Assembly (NCBI RefSeq): GCF_041146395.1
Contig: NC_091009.1
Coordinates: 3,738,501-3,802,500, forward strand
Length of the DNA stretch: 64,000 nt
Direction of reading: 5' to 3'
Origin: Eulemur rufifrons
Taxonomy: Eukaryota > Chordata > Mammalia > Primates > Lemuridae
A program made the position numbers and the translations under genes. Of the stretch, positions 11,767 to 22,164 are shown in pieces (within the stretch, counting starts at the first letter, position 1; each line of letters opens with the position of its first letter). Below the pieces are notes generated by a model. That model saw nothing but the letters and a program-made list of their open reading frames with translations, was not told where the DNA came from and ran no database searches.

Positions 11767-13384
11767 GATTTAGGGGTAGGATTATGGTAATGTTTAGGGG
11801 TGAAGATTAGTGTCAGGGTGGTGTCTTGGGTTAGGGGTTGGGGTTAAAGATTAGTGTTAGGTTTAACAGTTACAGTTAGGTTTATGGTTAAGTTTCAGGG
11901 TTAGGGTTAAGGTTTGGGTTTAGCGTTTGGCACAGAGGAAGACTTCAATGTTAGCTTTATGGTTAAAGATTAGGATTAGTGTTAGTGTGAGGGTTAATGG
12001 TAAGGGTCAAGATTAATGGTTCAGGTTGGGGTTAGGCTTCGGTTTAGGGTTAGGGGTTAGGGTTAGGCTTAGGGTTAAGGGATAGGATTAGGGTTAAGTG
12101 TTGGGCTTAGGGTTAGGGTTTAGTGTTAGGGTTATCGTTAAGGATTAGGGTTAGGGTCAGGGTTAAATGTTTGGGTGCGGGTAATGGTTAGGGTCAGGGT
12201 TAAGGTTTACGGATAGGGTTAGTGTTAAGGGTTACGGGTAGGTTTAGGGTTCAGGGTTAGAGTTAGCATTAGGGCTTAAGGTTAGGATTAGGTGGTAGGT
12301 TACATTTAGGTTTAGATCTAGGCGTTAGAATAAGGGTTAAGAGATAGGGTTAGGTTTAATGCTTAGGATTAGGGTTAGGGTTTTGGGTTAAAGTAAGTGT
12401 TAGGGGTTAGGTTTAAGGATCAAAGGTTAGGGTTATGTTTAGTTGTAGGGTTAGGGATAAGGGATAAGATTGGCGTAAGGGTTTTCCTTACTTTCATGGT
12501 TAAGGGTCACGCTTAGATTAAAGGTTAAGTTTAGTGTTAAGGGTTATGGTGAGGGTTAACGGTTACGGTAAAGGTTAAGCGTTAGTGTTACGGATTAGCG
12601 ATTAGGGTTTTTGGTAAGTGTTAGGGTTAGGAGTTAGTGTTTTATGAAGGGGTATGGTTAGAATTAGGATTGGGGTTAGTGTTAGGGTTAGGTTTAGGGG
12701 TTAGGTTTAGGGTAAAAGGATAGGATTAGGGTTAAGGGTTGGGCTCAGATTTAGGGTTAAAGTTTAGTGTTCGGGTTAATGTTTAGTGTTATGGTCCAGT
12801 TTAAGTGTTAGGGTGAGGGTTAACGGTTAGGATTAGGCTTAGAGGTTGGGGATATAGTGAGGGTTCAGTGTTAAGGTTAGGTTTAGGGTTCAGGGTTAGG
12901 GTTAGCTTTAGGGGTTATGGTTAGGGTTAGGTGTTAGGTTAGTGTCAGGGTTAGGTCTAGTCGTGAGGGTAAGGTTTAGGGTTAGCTTTAAGAGCTAGGG
13001 TTAGGTTTAATGGTTAGGATTAGGATTAAGGTTAAAGGTTAGGGTAAGGCTTAGGGGTTAGGGCGAAGGGTTAAGGGTTTTTGTTAGGCATAGCGTTGGG
13101 GTTAGAAGTAAGGGTTACTGTCAGTGTTAGGGTTGTAGGCAGGGTTACGGTTAGGGTTAGCGGTTTAGAATTAGGGTTAGGGATTAGGTGTTCCAGTGAT
13201 GAATAGGAGATAGGGTGAGAATTAGTGGATAGGGGTTGTTCTCAGGGAATGGGTTATGCACTAACGTTAGGATAAGAGGTTAAAGTTAGGCTCACGGTCA
13301 CTTTTACGTGTTAAGGGGAGAAATAGGAACAGGGTTGGGTGTTATGTTCAGGGTGAGGGATATCTGTTACAGGTATGGTTTATG

Positions 13385-13583
13385 CTTAGCGCACGGGCCC
13401 TGTCTGCATTAGGCGGGGGAGGAGGTTCGGGGGCTGGGATTGTCACCAGGATCCCACTGTATCGTCCTCTGGGTATGGGCCCGTGGGTTTCATGCAGGAC
13501 ACCGTGGTAGAGCCTCCTTTCACGCATGGCATGGGAGGATTGCAGGCTTTCTAAACTCTAAGAAAGCAAGAAGTCTGAGAATG
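13385..13583 (+). repeat. Type I box
   Basis: CGCACGGGCCCTGTCTGCAT at the start, then TGTCACCAGGATCCCACTGT, GGTATGGGCCCGTGGGTTTC, CCTCCTTTCACGCATGGCAT and the GCAGGCTTTCTAAACTC tail. It is the closest + strand relative, in reverse orientation, of the box in the 33.6-64 kb array. Confidence 0.85.
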
Positions 13584-14130
13584 AGATTTAGGGTTAGGAT
13601 TATGGTTAGGGTTAAGGATGAAGTTTAGTGTTAGGGTGAGGGCTTAGGGTTAGTGATTAGGGTTAGGGTTAAAGGTTACTCTTAGGTTTAACAGTTACAG
13701 TTCGGTTTAGGGTTGAGGTTTACGGTTAGGGTTAAGATGAGGGGTTAGGGTTTGGTATAGGGTTAGGGTTAGGTACAGGGTTAGGGTTAAGTGTTAGAAT
13801 TAGGGTTGAAGATTAGGATTAGGGTTAGGATTAAAGGTTAGCGTGAGAGTTAACGGTTAGGGTTAAGGTTAAGAGTTAGGGTTAGGGTTTAGGTTTAGGG
13901 TTAAGGGTTAGGGTTAGTTTTAGGGTTCGAGTTATGTGTTAGGGTTTGTGTTAGAGGTTAGGGTTTGGTTTACTGTTCAGGGTTAGGGTTACGTTTAGGG
14001 GTTAGCATTAGGGTTAAGGATTAGGTTTAGGGTAAGGGTTTAGAGTTAGTGTTCGTCTTTAGGCTCGGGGCTTAGGTTCAGGGTCAGGGGTTAGAGTTGG
14101 TGGTAGGGCTTAGATTTAGCGGTCAGTTTA

Positions 14131-14314
14131 AGGGCACAGGAGCTGTTTAATCTATGGTGAGAGGGGTCTGTTCGGAGTCACCACAAAGCACAACATCATT
14201 CCCTGGGCCCTGGGACAAGACCTACATGCAGGACTCAGGCGGAGCCTCATCTCACACATGGCATGGCTGTATTGTAGGCTTGCTTCACTCTGGGAATGGA
14301 AGTAGTGTGAGAAT
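14131..14314 (+). repeat. Type II box
   Basis: AGGGCACAGG opening, GTGAGAGGGGTCTGTTCGGA, CACAACATCATTCCCTGGGC, ACCTACATGCAGGACTCAGG, CTCATCTCACACATGGCATG and tail GGAAGTAGTGTGAGAATTAG. Types I and II share the CATGCAGGACnC, CAnGCATGGCATGG, TTGTAGGCTT and CTGAGAAT blocks in order, so they probably have one ancestor. Confidence 0.85.
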
Positions 14315-15114
14315 TAGGGTTAGGGTTGGGGTTAGGGGTTGCAAGTTAGGGGTTAGGTTTTGACTCAGGGTTAGGTGGTAGGGATTAGTGGTTAGGGTTA
14401 GAGTTAGTGTTACGGGTTAAGTGTTAAGTCTGCTTTAGGGGGCCATGGTAAGTTTTAGGTTTGGAGTTAGCGTTAGGGTTAGGGTTTAGGGTTAAGGGTT
14501 AGGCTTAGGTTTCGGGTTCAGGTTTAGGGTTAGGGTCAGGGTTAAGGGTTAGGGTGAGGGTGAAGAGTTAGGGTTAGGGTTACGGGATTAGGGATAGGTT
14601 TAGGGTTAAGGGTCAGGTGTATGGTTCAGGTTTAAGGTTAGCATTAGGGGGTTAGCGTTAGTGTTACCTGTAGGTCAGTGTTGGGGTTAGATCTCTAGGC
14701 ATTAGGGTAAAGGTTAGGGTTAGGGTTAATTGTTAGAGTTATGTTTAATGGTTAGGATTGGGATTAGGGTTAAGGGTTAGGGTTAAGGTTAGGGGTTATG
14801 ACTAAGGATCAACGGTTAGTGTTATTTTTGGGCATAGGTTTAGCATAAGCGGTTAGGGTTAGCGTTAGTGTTGTTCGTAGCGTTAAGGTTAGGGTTGGCG
14901 TTTCACAATTAGGGATTAGGTGTTATGGTTATGGCTAGGAGTTAGGGTTAGAATTACGGTATAGGGCTTGTTCTAGGGTGTCATGCATTTACCTTAAGAT
15001 AAGGGGTTAAAGTTAGGGTTACGGTGAGCTTTACCTGTTAAGGTGAGCAGTAGGATCAGGGTTAGGTGTTATGTTCTGGGTTAGGGTTATGGGTGAGGGG
15101 TAGGGTTTATCCTT

Positions 15115-15306
15115 AGGGCACGGGCCCTGTATGCACTAGGAGGCGAAGTTAGGGATCTGTGATGGTCGCTGGGAACCCACTCTATCGTACGCAGTGTATG
15201 GGCCTCTGGGTTTCATGCAGGACACTGTGGCAGAGCCGGCTTTCATGCATGGCTTAGTAGGATTGTAGGCTTTCAAAACTCTGAGAAAGCAAGGAGTCTG
15301 AGAATT
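15115..15306 (+). repeat. Type I' box, second copy
   Basis: Recurs 4,072 bp after the I' box at 11,043 with few differences. It has the same GATCTGTGATGGTCGCTGGG signature. Confidence 0.85.
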
Positions 15307-15640
15307 AGATTTTGGGTTAGGATTACGGCACGGTTTAGGGATGAAGATTAGTGTTAGGGAGAGGGCTTAGGGTTAGGGGTTAGGGTTAGGTTTAGGGGTT
15401 GTTGGTAGGGTGAAGGGTAGGTTTGACGTTTTAGAATTAGGGATGAGGTATTACGGTTATGACTATGGTTTAGGATTAGAATTATAGGATAGGGCTTCTT
15501 CTCAAGGTGTTATGCATTCACGTTAAGTTAAGGGGCTAAGTTAGGGTTACGGAGAGGTTTATGTTTTAAGCTGAGCAATAGGATCAGGGCTAGGTATTAT
15601 GTTCAGGGTGAGGGTTATCTGTTAGGGGTAGTGTTTATAC

Positions 15641-15838
15641 TTAGCGTACGGGCTCTGTCTGCACTGGCGGGGGGCGGGGGTTAGGGGGATGGGATTGTCG
15701 CCGAGAACCCACTCTATCGTACGCTCGTTATGGGCTCCTGGATTTCATGCAGGACACAGTGGCAGAGCCCCCTTTTACTCATGGCATGGGAGGATTGTAG
15801 GCTTTCTAAACTCTGAGAAAGCAAGAAGTCTGAGAATT
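15641..15838 (+). repeat. Type I'' box, second copy
   Basis: Recurs about 4,075 bp after the box at 11,566, again 0.53 kb downstream of I'. It retains CCCCCTTTTACTCATGGCAT, and its start reads CGTACGGGCTCTGTCTGCAC. Confidence 0.85.
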
Positions 15839-17449
15839 AGATTTAGGGGTAGGATTATGGTAATGTTTAGGGATGAAGATTAGTGTCAGGGTGGGGTCTT
15901 AGGTTAGGGGTTGGGGTTAAAAGTTAGTGTAAGGTTTAACAGTTACAGTTAGGTTTACGGTTAAGTTTCAGGGTTAGGGTTAAGGTTTGGGTTTAGCGTT
16001 TGGCACAGGGGTAGGCTTCAGTGTTAGCTTTATGGTTAAAGATTAGGATTAGTGTTAGTGTGAGGGTTAATGGTAAGGGTCAAGATTAATGGTTCAGGTT
16101 GGGGTTAGGCTTAGGTTTAGGGTTAGGTGTTAGGGTTAGGCTTAGGGTTAAGGGATAGGATTAGGGTTAAGTGTTGGGCTTAGGGTTAGTGTTTAGTGTT
16201 AGGGTTATCATTAAGGATTAGGGTTAGGGTCAGGGTTAAATGTTTGGGTGCGGGTAATGGTTAGGGTCAGGGTTAAGGTTTACGGATAGGGTTAGTGTTA
16301 AGGGTTACGGGTAGGTTTAGGGTTCAGGGTTAGAGTTAGCATTAGGGCTTAACGTTAGGATTAGGTGGTAGGTTACATTTAGGGTTAGATCTAGGCGTTA
16401 GAGTAAGGATTAAGAGATAGGGTTAGGTTTAATGCTTAGGATTACGGTTAGGGTTTGGGGTAAAAGTAAGTGTTAGGGAAAAGGTTTAAGTATCAAAGGT
16501 TAGGGTTATGTTTAGCTGTAGTGTTAAGGTTAGGGATAAGGGATAAGATTGGCATAAGGGTTTTCCTTACTGTTAGGGTTAAAGGTTACGCTTAGATTAA
16601 AGGTTAAGGTTAGGGTCAGTGTTAAGGGTTAGGATGAGTGTTACGGTTACGGTAAAGGTTAAGCGTTAGTGTTAGGGATTAGCAATTAGGGTATTTGGTA
16701 AGTGTTAGGGTTAGGAGTTAGTGTTTTATGAAAGGTTATGGTTAGAATTAGGATTGGGGTTAGTGTTAGGGTTAGGGTTAGGGTAAAAGGATAGGATTAG
16801 GGTTAAGGGTTGGGCTCAGGGTTAGGGTTAAATTTTAGTATTAGGGTTAATGTTTAGTGTTATGGTCCACTGTAAGTGTTAGGGTGAGGGTTAACGGTTA
16901 GGATTAGGCTTAGAGGTTGGGGATATAGTGAGGGTTCAGTGTTAGGGTTAGGTTTAGGGTTCAGGGTTAGGGTTAGCTTTAGGGGTTACGGTTAGGTGTT
17001 AGGTTAGTGTCAGGGTTAGGTCTAGTCGTGAGGGTAAGGTTTAGGGTTAGCTTTAAGAGCTAGGGTTAGGTTTAATGGTTAAGATTAGGATTAGGTTTAA
17101 GGGTTAGGGTAAGGCTTAGGGGTTAGGGTCAAGGGTTAAGGGTTTCTGTTAGGCATAGCGTTGGGATTAGAAGTAAGGGTTACTGTCAGTGTTAGGGTTG
17201 TAGGCAGGGTTCCGGATAGGGTTAGTGGTTTAGAATTAGGGTTAGGGATTAGGTGTTACAGTTTTGACTAGGAGATAGGGTTAGAATTATGGGATAGGGG
17301 TTGTTCTCAGGGAATGGGTTATGCATTAACGTTAGGATAAGAGGTTAAAGTTAGGCTCACGGTGAGGTTTACGTGTTAAGGGGAGAAATAGGAACAGGGT
17401 TAGGTGTTATGTTCAGGGTGAGGGATATCTGTTACATGTATTGTTTATG

Positions 17450-17652
17450 CTTAGCGCACGGGCTATGTCTGCCTTAGGAAAGGGCGGGGGGAGGTTAGGG
17501 GGCTGGGATTGTCACCAGGATCCCACTGTATCGTACTCTGGTTATGGGCCCGTGGGTTTCATGCAGGACACAGTGGTAGAGCCTCCTTTCACGCATGGCA
17601 TGGGAGGATTGCAGGCTTCCTAAACTCTAAGAAAGCAAGAAGTCTGAGAATT
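17450..17652 (+). repeat. Type I box, second copy
   Basis: 4,065 bp after the type I box at 13,385. It keeps TGTCACCAGGATCCCACTGT and CCTCCTTTCACGCATGGCAT. Confidence 0.85.
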
Positions 17653-18199
17653 AGATTTAGGGTTAGGATTATGGTTAGGGTTAAGGATGAAGTTTAGTGC
17701 TAGGGTGAGGGCTTAGGGTTAGGGATTAGGGTTAGGGTTAAAGGTTACTCTTAGGTTTAATGGTTACAGTTCAGTTTAGGGTTGAGGTTTACAGTTAGGG
17801 TTAATATGAGGGGTTAGTGTTTGGTATAGGGTTAGGGTTAGGTACAGGGTTAGGGTTAAATGTTAGGTTTAGGGTTGAAGATTAGGATTAGGGTTAGGAT
17901 TAAAGGTTAGTGTGAGAGTTAACGGTTAGGGTTAAGGTTAAGAGTTAGGGTTAGGGTTTAGGTTTAGGGTTAAGGATTAGGTTTCGTTTTAGGGTTAGAG
18001 TTATATGTTATGGTTTGTGTTAGAGGTTAGGGTTAGGTTTACTGTTCACGGTTAGGGTTACGTTTAGGGGTTAGCATTAGGGTTAGGGATTAGGTTTAGG
18101 GTAAGTTTTTAGAGTTAGTGTTGGGCTTTAGGCTCGCAGCTTAGGTTCAGGGTCAGGGGTTAGGGTTGGTGGTAGGGCTTAGATTTAGCGGTCAGTTTA

Positions 18200-18385
18200 A
18201 GGGCACAGGACCTGGTTAATCTACGTTGAGAGGGGTGCGGTCGGAGTCACCACGAAAGCACAACATCATTCCCTGGGCCCTGGGACAAGACCTACATGCA
18301 GGACTCAGGCGGAGCCTCATCTCACACATGGCATGGCTGTATTGTAGGCTGGCTTCACTCTGGGAATGGAAGTAGTGTGAGAATT
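18200..18385 (+). repeat. Type II box, second copy
   Basis: 4,069 bp after the type II box at 14,131. It reads GGTGCGGTCGGAGTCACCAC and CACAACATCATTCCCTGGGC, the version also seen in reverse at 25.2, 29.1 and 32.9 kb. Confidence 0.85.
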
Positions 18386-19197
18386 AGGGTTAGGGTTGGG
18401 GTTAGGGGTTGCAAGTTAGGGGTTCGGTTTCGAGTCAGGGTTAAGTGGTAGGGATTAGTGATTAGGGTTAGAGTTAGTGTTACGAGTTATGTGTTAAGTC
18501 TGGTTAGGGGGCCAGGGTAAGGTTTAGGTTTGGAGTTAGCGTTAGGGTTAGGCGTTAGGGTTAAGGGATAGGGTTAGGGTTAAGGGTTAGGCTTAGGTTT
18601 CGGGTTCAGGTTTAGGGTTAGGGTCAGGGTTAAGGGTTAGGGTCAGGGTTAACAGTTAGGGTTAGGGGGTTAGGGATAGGTTTAGGGTTAAGGTTCAAGG
18701 CTATGGTTCAGGTTTAAGGTTAGCATTAGGGGGTTAGCGTTAGTGTTAACTGTAGGTCAGTGTTGGGTTTAGATCTCTAGGCATTAGGGTAAAGGTTAGG
18801 GTTAGGGTTAAGAGTTAGGGTTATGTTTAATGGTTAGGATTGGGATTAGCGTGAAGTGTTAGGGTTAAGGTTAGGGGTTATGACTAAGGATCAACGGTTA
18901 GGGTTATTTTTATGTGTAGGGTTAGCGTAAGGGGTTAGGGTTATTGTTAGTGTTGTTCGGAGGGTTAAGGTTAGGGTTGGCGTTTCACAATTAGGGATTA
19001 GGTGTTATGGTTATGGCTAGGAGTTAGGGTTAGAATTACGGTATAGGTCTTGTTCTCAGGGTGTCATGCATTAACGTTAAGATAAGGGCTTAAAGTTAGG
19101 GTTACGGTGAGCTTTACCTGTTAAGGTGAGCAGTAGGATCAGGGTTAGGTGTTATGTTCTGGGTTAGGGTTATGGGTGAAGGGTAGGGTTTATCCTT

Positions 19198-19373
19198 AGG
19201 GCACGGGCCCTGTATGCACTAGGAGGCGAAGTTAGGGATCTGTGATGATCCCTGGGAACCCATTCTTTAGTACGCAGTGTATGGGCCTCTGGGTTTCATG
19301 CAGGACACTGTGGTAGAGCGGGCTTTCATGCATGGCTTAGTAGGATTGTAGGCTTTCAAAACTCTGAGAATTA
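19198..19373 (+). repeat. Type I' box, third copy, shortened tail
   Basis: About 4,083 bp after the previous I'. It has GATCTGTGATGATCCCTGGG. The tail goes straight from AAAACTCTGAGAA to TTAGATTTCGG, so the AAGCAAGAAGTCTGAGAA segment of the other I' boxes has been lost, probably by slippage between two GAGAA copies. Confidence 0.8.
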
Positions 19374-19618
19374 GATTTCGGGTTAGGATTACGGCACGGT
19401 TTAGGGATGAAGATTAGTGTTAGGGTGAGGGCTTAGGGTTTGGGGTTAGGGTTAGGGGTAGGGTTCATCGTTAGGGTTACGTTTAGGCAGTAGGGTTATG
19501 GGTTAGGAATAGGGTAAGGGTTTAATGTTAGTGTTGGACGTTAGGGTCAGGGCTTAAGTTTAGGATTAGGGGTTAGTGTTAGAGTTAGTGTTAGGGCTTA
19601 GATTTAGAGGTTATTTTA

Positions 19619-19805
19619 AGGGCACAGGACCTGTGTAATCTATGGTGAGAAGTGTGCGGAATGGGTCATCGCCACACCACACCATCGTACCCTAGGCCTT
19701 GGGCCCAGACCTACATGTAGGTCTCAGGCAGAGCCTCTTCTCACGCATGGCATGGTTTTATTGTAGGCTTGGCTAACTCTGAGAATGGAGGAAGTGTGAG
19801 AATTA
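19619..19805 (+). repeat. Type II box, diverged, out of order
   Basis: Only 0.42 kb after the I' box, where the 4.07-kb pattern predicts I'' at 0.53 kb. Signature: GGTCATCGCCACACCACACC, CGTACCCTAGGCCTTGGGCC and ACCTACATGTAGGTCTCAGG. It breaks the regular box order and marks the start of a distinct segment next to the strand switch. Confidence 0.8.
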
Positions 19806-20584
19806 TGGTTATGATTAGGGTTAGGTGTTTGGGGTTAGGGGTTAGTGTTCGAGTGAGGGTTAGGGGTTAGGGATTAGGGGTTAGGGTTAATGTTAGCATT
19901 AGGGGTTAACGGTTAGGGTTGGGTTAGGGACTAGGGTTAGATTTAGGGTTGGGGTAGGGTTAGGGTTAGGGGTTAGGGTTAGGGTTAAGGGATAGGATTA
20001 GGGTTAAGGGTTAAGGCTTAGGGTTAGCATTAAGGGATGGGTTAGGGTTAAGGGTTAGGGTTATGGTCCGAGTTAAGGGTTAGGATGAGGGTTAACAGTT
20101 AGGGTTATAAGTTAGGGATAGTGTTAGGATTAAGGTCTAGGGTTAGGGTTAGAGGTAGTTTTACTGCTAAGATTAGGTCTCGGCATTAAGGTAAGGGTTA
20201 GTGTTAGGGTTAGGTTTAATTGTTAGGATTAGGATCAGAATTAAGGGTTAGGCTTAGGGTTAGGGGATAGGGTTAGGGTTTAGGGTAAACTTTTAAGGTT
20301 ATGTTTAGGGATAAGGTTAGGGTTAGCGTTTAAGGTTAGGGTTAGTATTAGGGTTGTTTGTAGGGTTAAGGTAATGTTTAGTGGTTAGAATTAGGGTTAG
20401 GGATTAGGGGTTACTGTTATGGCTAGGAGTTTGGGTTAGTATTAAGTGATAGGGGTTGTTCTTAGCATAAGTGTTATGCATTAACGTTAGAATAAGTGGT
20501 TAAAGTTAGGTTTACGGTGAGGTTTATGTGTTAAGGTGAGCAATAGGATCAGGGTTAGAATTATGAGTGAGGGGTAGGGTTTTG

Positions 20585-20780
20585 CTTAGGGTATGGGCCC
20601 TGTCTGCCCTAGGAGTGGGATTGAGGGGGATGCGATTGTCACCAGAAACCCACTCTATCGTATGCAGGGTATGGGCCCATGGGTTTCTTGTAGGACACTC
20701 TGGCAGAGCCTGATTTCACGCATGGTAAAGGAGGATTGTAAGCTTTCCAATCTCTAAGAAAGTAAGAAGTCTGAGAATTA
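20585..20780 (+). repeat. Type I box, diverged
   Basis: GGTATGGGCCCTGTCTGCCC, then TGTCACCAGAAACCCACTCT, TATGGGCCCATGGGTTTCTT, TGATTTCACGCATGGTAAAG and tail AAGTAAGAAGTCTGAGAATT. More diverged than the 13.4 and 17.5 kb copies. Confidence 0.8.
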
Positions 20781-21111
20781 GATTTAGGGTTAGGATTATC
20801 GTTATGGTTAGGGATGAAGTTTAATCTTAGGGTGAGGGCTTCGGGTAAGGGGATACGGTTAGTTTTAGGGTTAAAAGTTACTGTTAGGTTTAACAGTTAC
20901 AGTTAGACTTAGGGTTTAGGTTTAGGGTTAGGGTTAAGCTTAGGGGTTACGGTTTGGTACAGGGTTAGGGTTAAGTGTTAGGGTTAGGGTTAAAGATCAT
21001 GACAAGGGTTAGAGTTAAGGGTTAGTTTGAGTGTTAACAGTTAGGGTTAAGGATAATTTTTCGGGTTAGGGGTTAGGATTAGTGTTCGGGCTGAGATTTA
21101 GCGGTTAGTTT

Positions 21112-21296
21112 AAGGGCACAGGACCTGTTTAATCTATGGTGAGAGTGGTGCACAGGGTCGCTGCGACACGACACCACCATACGCTGGGCCTTGGGCCAAG
21201 ACCTACATACAGGGCTCAGGTGGAGCCTCTTCTCACGCATGACATGGCTGTATTGTAGGCTTGGTTAACTCTGAGAATGGAAGAAGTGTGAGAAAT
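21112..21296 (+). repeat. Type II box, last + strand box
   Basis: AGGGCACAGGACCTGTTTAA, GTGAGAGTGGTGCACAGGGT, ACCTACATACAGGGCTCAGG and tail GGAAGAAGTGTGAGAAATCG. It lies immediately before the strand switch; only ~15 bp of TTAGGG-like sequence follows. Confidence 0.82.
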
Positions 21297-21340
21297 CGGG
21301 TTAGGGCTGGCTGTAGGTGTTTTTAACCCCTAACCCTAAC
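21297..21340. other. Strand-switch junction, TTAGGG to CCCTAA
   Basis: The + strand reads GGGTTAGGGCTGGCTGTAGG, then TGTTTTTAACCCCTAACCC. Everything to the left is G-rich and everything to the right is C-rich. The ~18 bases GCTGGCTGTAGGTGTTTT between belong clearly to neither. There is no long perfect palindrome at the point itself, because the two flanks start at different phases of the box system. This is the head-to-head orientation of a telomere-telomere fusion; an inversion inside the array gives the same picture. Confidence 0.85.
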
Positions 21341-21398
21341 ACTAACCCCAAGGTTAAATCTAACCGTAACCCTTACGCCAACCCTAACCCTAACCCTA

Positions 21399-21436
21399 AC
21401 CCCTCTCACTGTAGAATAAACAGGTCCTGTGCCCTT
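21399..21436 (-). repeat. Truncated type II box next to the junction
   Basis: Only the outer end of the box remains: ACCCCTCTCACTGTAGAATA, then AACAGGTCCTGTGCCCTT. The remaining ~145 bp of a full type II box are missing and CCCTAA repeats run from here to the strand switch. Confidence 0.75.
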
Positions 21437-21963
21437 AAACTAACCGCTAAATCTAAGCCCTAACATCAACCCTAACCTCTGACCCTAAACCTAAGCCCTG
21501 AGCCTAAAGCCCAACACTAACTCTAAACTCTTACCCTAAAGCTAATCCCTAACCCTAATGCTAACCCCTAAACATAACCCTAACTGTGAACCCTAAACCT
21601 AACCCTAACCTCGAGCGCTAACCATAGCACTTAACTCTAACCCTAAACCTAACATGAACCCTTAATCCTAACACTAACCCTAACCCTAACTCTTAACTTT
21701 CACCCTGACTGTTAACCCTCACACTAACCTTTAAACCTAACCTTAATCGTAATCTTTAACCCTAAACCTAATATTTAACCCTAATCCTGTACCAAACCCT
21801 AAACCGTAACCTTAAACCTAACCGTAAACCTTAACCCTGAACCTAACTGTAACGGTTAAAACTAAGAGTAACCTGTAACGCTACCCGTAACCCCTAACTC
21901 TAAGCCTTCACCCTAACACTAACCTTGATCCTTAACCCGAACCCTAACCCTAACCCTAAATCT

Positions 21964-22164
21964 AATTCTCAGTCTTCTTGCTTTCTTAGAGTTTAGAAAG
22001 CCTACAATCCTCCCATTCCATGCGTGAAAGGAGGCTCTTCCACTGTGTCCTGAATGAACCGCTGGGGCCCATAACCAGAGTACGATAGAGTGGGTTCCTG
22101 GTGACAATCCCAGCCCCGTAACTCCCGCCCCCCGCCTAATGCAGACAAGGCCGGTGTCCTAAGC
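21964..22164 (-). repeat. Type I box, reverse
   Basis: TTCTCAGTCTTCTTGCTTTC, TCCCATTCCATGCGTGAAAG, CCGCTGGGGCCCATAACCAG and TTCCTGGTGACAATCCCAGC. The TGGTGACAATCCC version matches the + strand type I boxes at 13.4 and 17.5 kb rather than the GGGTACAATCCC version of the array. Confidence 0.83.

Larger units (their letters stand above)
10056..21310 (+). repeat. Degenerate TTAGGG repeats, G-rich strand on +, with ~4.07-kb higher-order period
   Basis: Between the boxes the sequence is diverged TTAGGG, TTAGTG, TTAAGG, TTACGG, TTATGG and TCAGGG hexamers with frequent one-base indels. Perfect runs are short, for example about three to four repeats at 11,299-11,327. A ~4.07-kb period is visible: the AGATCT site before CTAGGCATTAGG occurs at 10,615, 14,689 and 18,771 (spacing 4,074 and 4,082), and box positions repeat with 4,065-4,083 spacing. 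No gene, intron signal or RNA gene is visible. True chromosome-end repeats are usually near-perfect, so this reads as an old interstitial or subtelomeric array. Confidence 0.93.

Noticed and set aside
21297..21340. Identification of the junction as the human chromosome 2 fusion site.
   Set aside because: Only the orientation is the same. The boxes, the 4.07-kb unit and the neighbouring 95-bp satellite do not match anything I know of that locus, and the species is unknown.
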